Positions 6,258-8,675 of a stretch of DNA of 8,675 bases are shown one piece after another (the stretch's first letter is position 1; each line of letters begins with the position of its first letter). Source of the stretch: Spirochaetaceae bacterium (GTDB lineage: Bacteria; Spirochaetota; Spirochaetia; B11-G9); NCBI GenBank assembly GCA_030600745.1, contig JAUVLL010000121.1, positions 1 to 8,675 of the forward strand, given 5' to 3'. Made by a program: the position numbers and the translations under genes. Under the pieces are notes generated by a model, which saw only the letters and a list, made by a program, of their open reading frames with translations, made no database searches and had not been told where the DNA came from.

Positions 6258-8675
6258 TTAAAACTCTTTTGCAGTTATCTTATCGATCCTATACTCATAG
6301 TCTCTTTCGTTAATCTCAAATGAAATTTCCTCACCTTCTTTATGCTTCCACAGTTTATTTCCAAAAGGTGAAAGATAGGATATACAGTGATCAACCGGAT
6401 TAGATTCCCATGGGCCAAAAAAGGAAAAAACTTCTTCTTTATCTGTTTTCATATTAAAAAGCTTAACTTCAGTACCAAATGAGATAGTAGATGGATCAAC
6501 TTCATTTGGATTAAAAATAGAAGCTTTTTCCAGATCTTCCTTTAATCTGGAAACAGCAATATTAAGAAGTTCCTGCTTTTCTTTACCTGCTTTGTATTCG
6601 GCATTCTCTTTAAGATCGCCCATTTCAATTGCTATGCCGATTTCTTTTGAGTTAATCGGTATTTCAACTTCCAGAATATGCTTAAGTTTTGCTTGTTTTT
6701 CTTCGAAACTTTTTCTAGTAACAATAAGCCCTCTGGATACTTTCTCTTTCTCTGTTGTGCCATAAAATTTGAATTTCGGAAATCTTGACATTATAGTAGA
6801 TTTTAATTCCAACTTAATAGAAGGATCAAGATCTTTTACATCATTGATAAGAGAAAAAATTCTGCTTAAGGAATCTTCATCAGCTGTTTCAATTTGTTCA
6901 GGAAGATAATTCTCCTTAAAAAGAAAATTATGAATTTGTTTATTAATCTTTCTATTAAAACTTACTTCCCGTTTATTGTTTATCTCTCGATAAGAAATAT
7001 CAAGAAGGTGAATCATTCCTATAAGTACTTTCTCAAAATTTATTCCATAATTGTCGTACCATGAATCCTTTTCTGTATTTCGGGCAAGCCAGATAAAAGC
7101 TTCTCTTTTTTCCTTATATTGATTTAGAGTTCTTGCATACAGATCTTTTAAAAGATCTGTATATTTCTCCTCAGTCAGTATTTCAATAATATATTTTGAT
7201 AAATGATAGGGGAAAAGTCTAACAAAAAGCTCCGGCCATTCATTGAAATTTTGTTTTGTAGCCATTAAAAACTCTCGTTTAAGATCATTGTCTTCAATAA
7301 CAGCAAATATACTTTCAATTTCATCCATGTTATCTGCTAACAGATCTTTAAATTCAAATGAGATTCCCGGATTAAGGAATGGGTATATATCAACAATATG
7401 TTTAACAATCAGGAAACTTGAAATAACATATTCATTAGTGCTGGAATCTCCTTTAAAAAATGCAGTAAAATAGTTAAAAATTTCACCAAAATAATCAGAT
7501 TCAGGATCAGAATGATCAATAAATTCTTTAAGTATCTTAAGTTTACCAAAGTATCCTCGTTCTGCCTTGAATCTATTATAAGTTTTCTCATCAAAGGACA
7601 TTGGGGTATCCCTTACAACAAAAGAATCAATTTTTTCGGGTACATTACCAAACAATGGGTCAGTCTTTAGCTGCTTGCGGGCTTCGGTACTCCATGTTGA
7701 CCACTCTCCTGCAGTCAGTATAGAAGGGACCAACTCAGCCTTAATCTGCTTCATGTTAGCAGTATTATTAAAACTCATGATAACTATCTTAAGAGCCCAG
7801 GAAACATTATTTTTAACTGCATCATGTAATTTCTCTTTTGGCCAGACACTTTTTAATACCCAAATATGATCTTTTTTTAGTGGTGTCAGTGCACTTACAG
7901 CCATTTTTAAAGACATAACATGGCCACGTTTTTTTGCGAAGTCAATAATAATATTATTACCTTTTATCTTACGGATTAAACCAATACCCCATGATCTATG
8001 AGAAACGAAAGTACCTTCATCAACCGAAATATGTTTCTCAAAATCTCCAATAGCATCATGAATATTCCGCCAGCTCTGATTAAGATTTGAAAGACGTATA
8101 TACTCTTCAAGATTTCTATGATCCTTGTACATCTGGCGATAAGATTCTGTTATTTCACGCCTTGCAGTAGAATCTTTGGGGTCGTAAGTGAGTATCCGTT
8201 TAAGAATGCTGATACATTTATCCCAGTGTTCTTTCTTTTTATGTACATTATAAAGAGCTTCAAGGAGCTGCGAAGCTCTTTCTGCACTATTTATCTTGAA
8301 AACTTTCTTTTCTATATGATAGAAAAAATCTGTTTCATCAGGAATTAACGTAACAAGTTTTATCCATACCTCTTTTACATTGGAAAAAAGTTTTTTATTG
8401 ATATAACGATGTATTGCTCTCTTATAATACTCAACAGCCATATCAAGATTGCCTTCTGCTTCTTCATTTTCAGCCAGATGACAGACGATATCAGCCTCCT
8501 CATAGTCAACTTTTATTAATCGTTTCCAAATTTCATATTTCTTTTCATCTTCATTTTCGTGATCATAACATTCAGAGAGTGTACGAAGAGCATATTTATT
8601 CTCACCATAAGACAAAATTCTGTTACACAAAAACTCAACAATATTCCATTTGTGATTATCAGTAAAAATATTTAT
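6258..8675 (-). CDS. greA: Long GreA/GreB-type transcription elongation factor, 5' truncated by the window
   Basis: The frame stays open to the window edge, so the start lies beyond 8675; 805 residues are visible (residue 1 is the codon 8675-8673). The TTG at 8630 is internal. The last 160 or so residues are a Gre factor: the coiled coil (about 643-720) has GDLKENAEYKAGKEKQ at 686-701 with the catalytic acidic tip Asp687 and Glu690 (E. coli GreA Asp41 and Glu44), followed by the C-terminal FKBP-like domain with YLSPFGNKLWKHKEGEEISF at 767-786. It should enter the RNA polymerase secondary channel and stimulate cleavage of backtracked RNA. Upstream, residues 1-185 look like TPR-type helical pairs. 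Residues about 219-266 form a small beta domain (TFVSHRSWGIGLIRKI) resembling the Tudor-like CarD/UvrD-tail fold, and an all-helical region with WSTWSTEARKQLKTDP at 328-343 fills the middle. E. coli GreA is only about 158 residues; long forms are known in spirochaetes and chlamydiae. It is transcribed toward the VWA gene. Confidence 0.9.
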   Translation of the reverse strand: MNIFTDNHKWNIVEFLCNRILSYGENKYALRTLSECYDHENEDEKKYEIWKRLIKVDYEEADIVCHLAENEEAEGNLDMAVEYYKRAIHRYINKKLFSNVKEVWIKLVTLIPDETDFFYHIEKKVFKINSAERASQLLEALYNVHKKKEHWDKCISILKRILTYDPKDSTARREITESYRQMYKDHRNLEEYIRLSNLNQSWRNIHDAIGDFEKHISVDEGTFVSHRSWGIGLIRKIKGNNIIIDFAKKRGHVMSLKMAVSALTPLKKDHIWVLKSVWPKEKLHDAVKNNVSWALKIVIMSFNNTANMKQIKAELVPSILTAGEWSTWSTEARKQLKTDPLFGNVPEKIDSFVVRDTPMSFDEKTYNRFKAERGYFGKLKILKEFIDHSDPESDYFGEIFNYFTAFFKGDSSTNEYVISSFLIVKHIVDIYPFLNPGISFEFKDLLADNMDEIESIFAVIEDNDLKREFLMATKQNFNEWPELFVRLFPYHLSKYIIEILTEEKYTDLLKDLYARTLNQYKEKREAFIWLARNTEKDSWYDNYGINFEKVLIGMIHLLDISYREINNKREVSFNRKINKQIHNFLFKENYLPEQIETADEDSLSRIFSLINDVKDLDPSIKLELKSTIMSRFPKFKFYGTTEKEKVSRGLIVTRKSFEEKQAKLKHILEVEIPINSKEIGIAIEMGDLKENAEYKAGKEKQELLNIAVSRLKEDLEKASIFNPNEVDPSTISFGTEVKLFNMKTDKEEVFSFFGPWESNPVDHCISYLSPFGNKLWKHKEGEEISFEINERDYEYRIDKITAKEF
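7137..7162. repeat. Perfect 26-bp palindrome inside the greA-like gene
   Basis: The centre is AGATCTTTTAAAAGATCT (7141-7158), extended by ATAC on the left and GTAT on the right with no mismatch and no spacer. It encodes YTDLLKDLY (residues 505-513 of the visible fragment) in the helical middle region. With no loop it would act as a DNA-level dyad, such as a protein-binding site, more readily than as an RNA hairpin, although a hairpin with a small TTAA loop is possible. Confidence 0.9.
8252..8281. repeat. 10-bp inverted repeat with 10-nt spacer in the greA-like gene
   Basis: The arms are AAAGAGCTTC (8252-8261) and GAAGCTCTTT (8272-8281) and match perfectly. It is coding sequence for an amphipathic helix, and no T-run follows on either strand. 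A repeat of this size is not far from chance expectation in about 8.7 kb of AT-rich DNA, so its significance is doubtful. Confidence 0.5.

Noticed and set aside
6527..6553. Inverted repeat TTTCCAGAT / ATCTGGAAA with 9-nt spacer
   Set aside because: It is coding sequence in the Gre coiled coil; arms of 9 bp with a spacer are expected by chance in AT-rich DNA of this length.
8628..8630. TTG at 8630 as the start of the greA-like gene
   Set aside because: The frame continues upstream to the window edge with plausible helical sequence, and known long Gre proteins are longer than 790 residues.

Overview
This window reads as a chromosomal housekeeping segment of an AT-rich bacterium with a Gram-negative-type envelope, most likely a spirochaete. 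The case for a spirochaete is inferential. It rests on a very long Gre-type transcription factor with a large N-terminal extension (a form I know from spirochaetes and chlamydiae), and on the order LptF/LptG-like gene, tgt, murJ, which I recall from Borrelia but cannot verify here. Low GC and a mix of ATG, GTG and TTG starts are compatible. I see no mobile element, CRISPR array, tRNA, rRNA or sign of recent transfer.

Plus strand, 1-4558: a tightly packed, apparently co-transcribed run. It starts with the 3' end of an LptF/LptG-family permease (lipid export to the outer envelope). After 14 nt comes tgt (queuosine modification of tRNA), then after 1 nt murJ (lipid II flippase). Overlapping murJ by 8 nt is a GTG-started gene for an exported HEAT-repeat protein of unknown role. 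Two of the four genes therefore serve envelope construction, and the HEAT protein is probably periplasmic.

Minus strand, 8675-4555: the 3' part of a long GreA-like transcript-cleavage factor (5' end outside the window), followed after 95 nt by a TTG-started gene for a membrane protein. That protein has an exported von Willebrand A domain with a complete MIDAS motif, one transmembrane helix and a C-terminal beta-rich domain. The 95-nt gap (6163-6257) is the only real non-coding DNA in the window. It holds a candidate sigma70 promoter, and an imperfect inverted repeat whose three mismatches all become G-U wobble pairs only in the minus-strand transcript.

The two convergent units meet with interlocked stop codons in a single CTAG (4555-4558), leaving no room for a terminator between them. 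The most unusual DNA-level signals are the 6199-6242 stem-loop and a perfect 26-bp palindrome inside the greA-like gene (7137-7162). At protein level, the items worth checking are a MurJ lacking the Arg/Glu pair usually found before its conserved LPxGxF segment, the VWA-TM-C-terminal-domain protein, and the multidomain Gre factor. I do not see a clearly novel multigene system.
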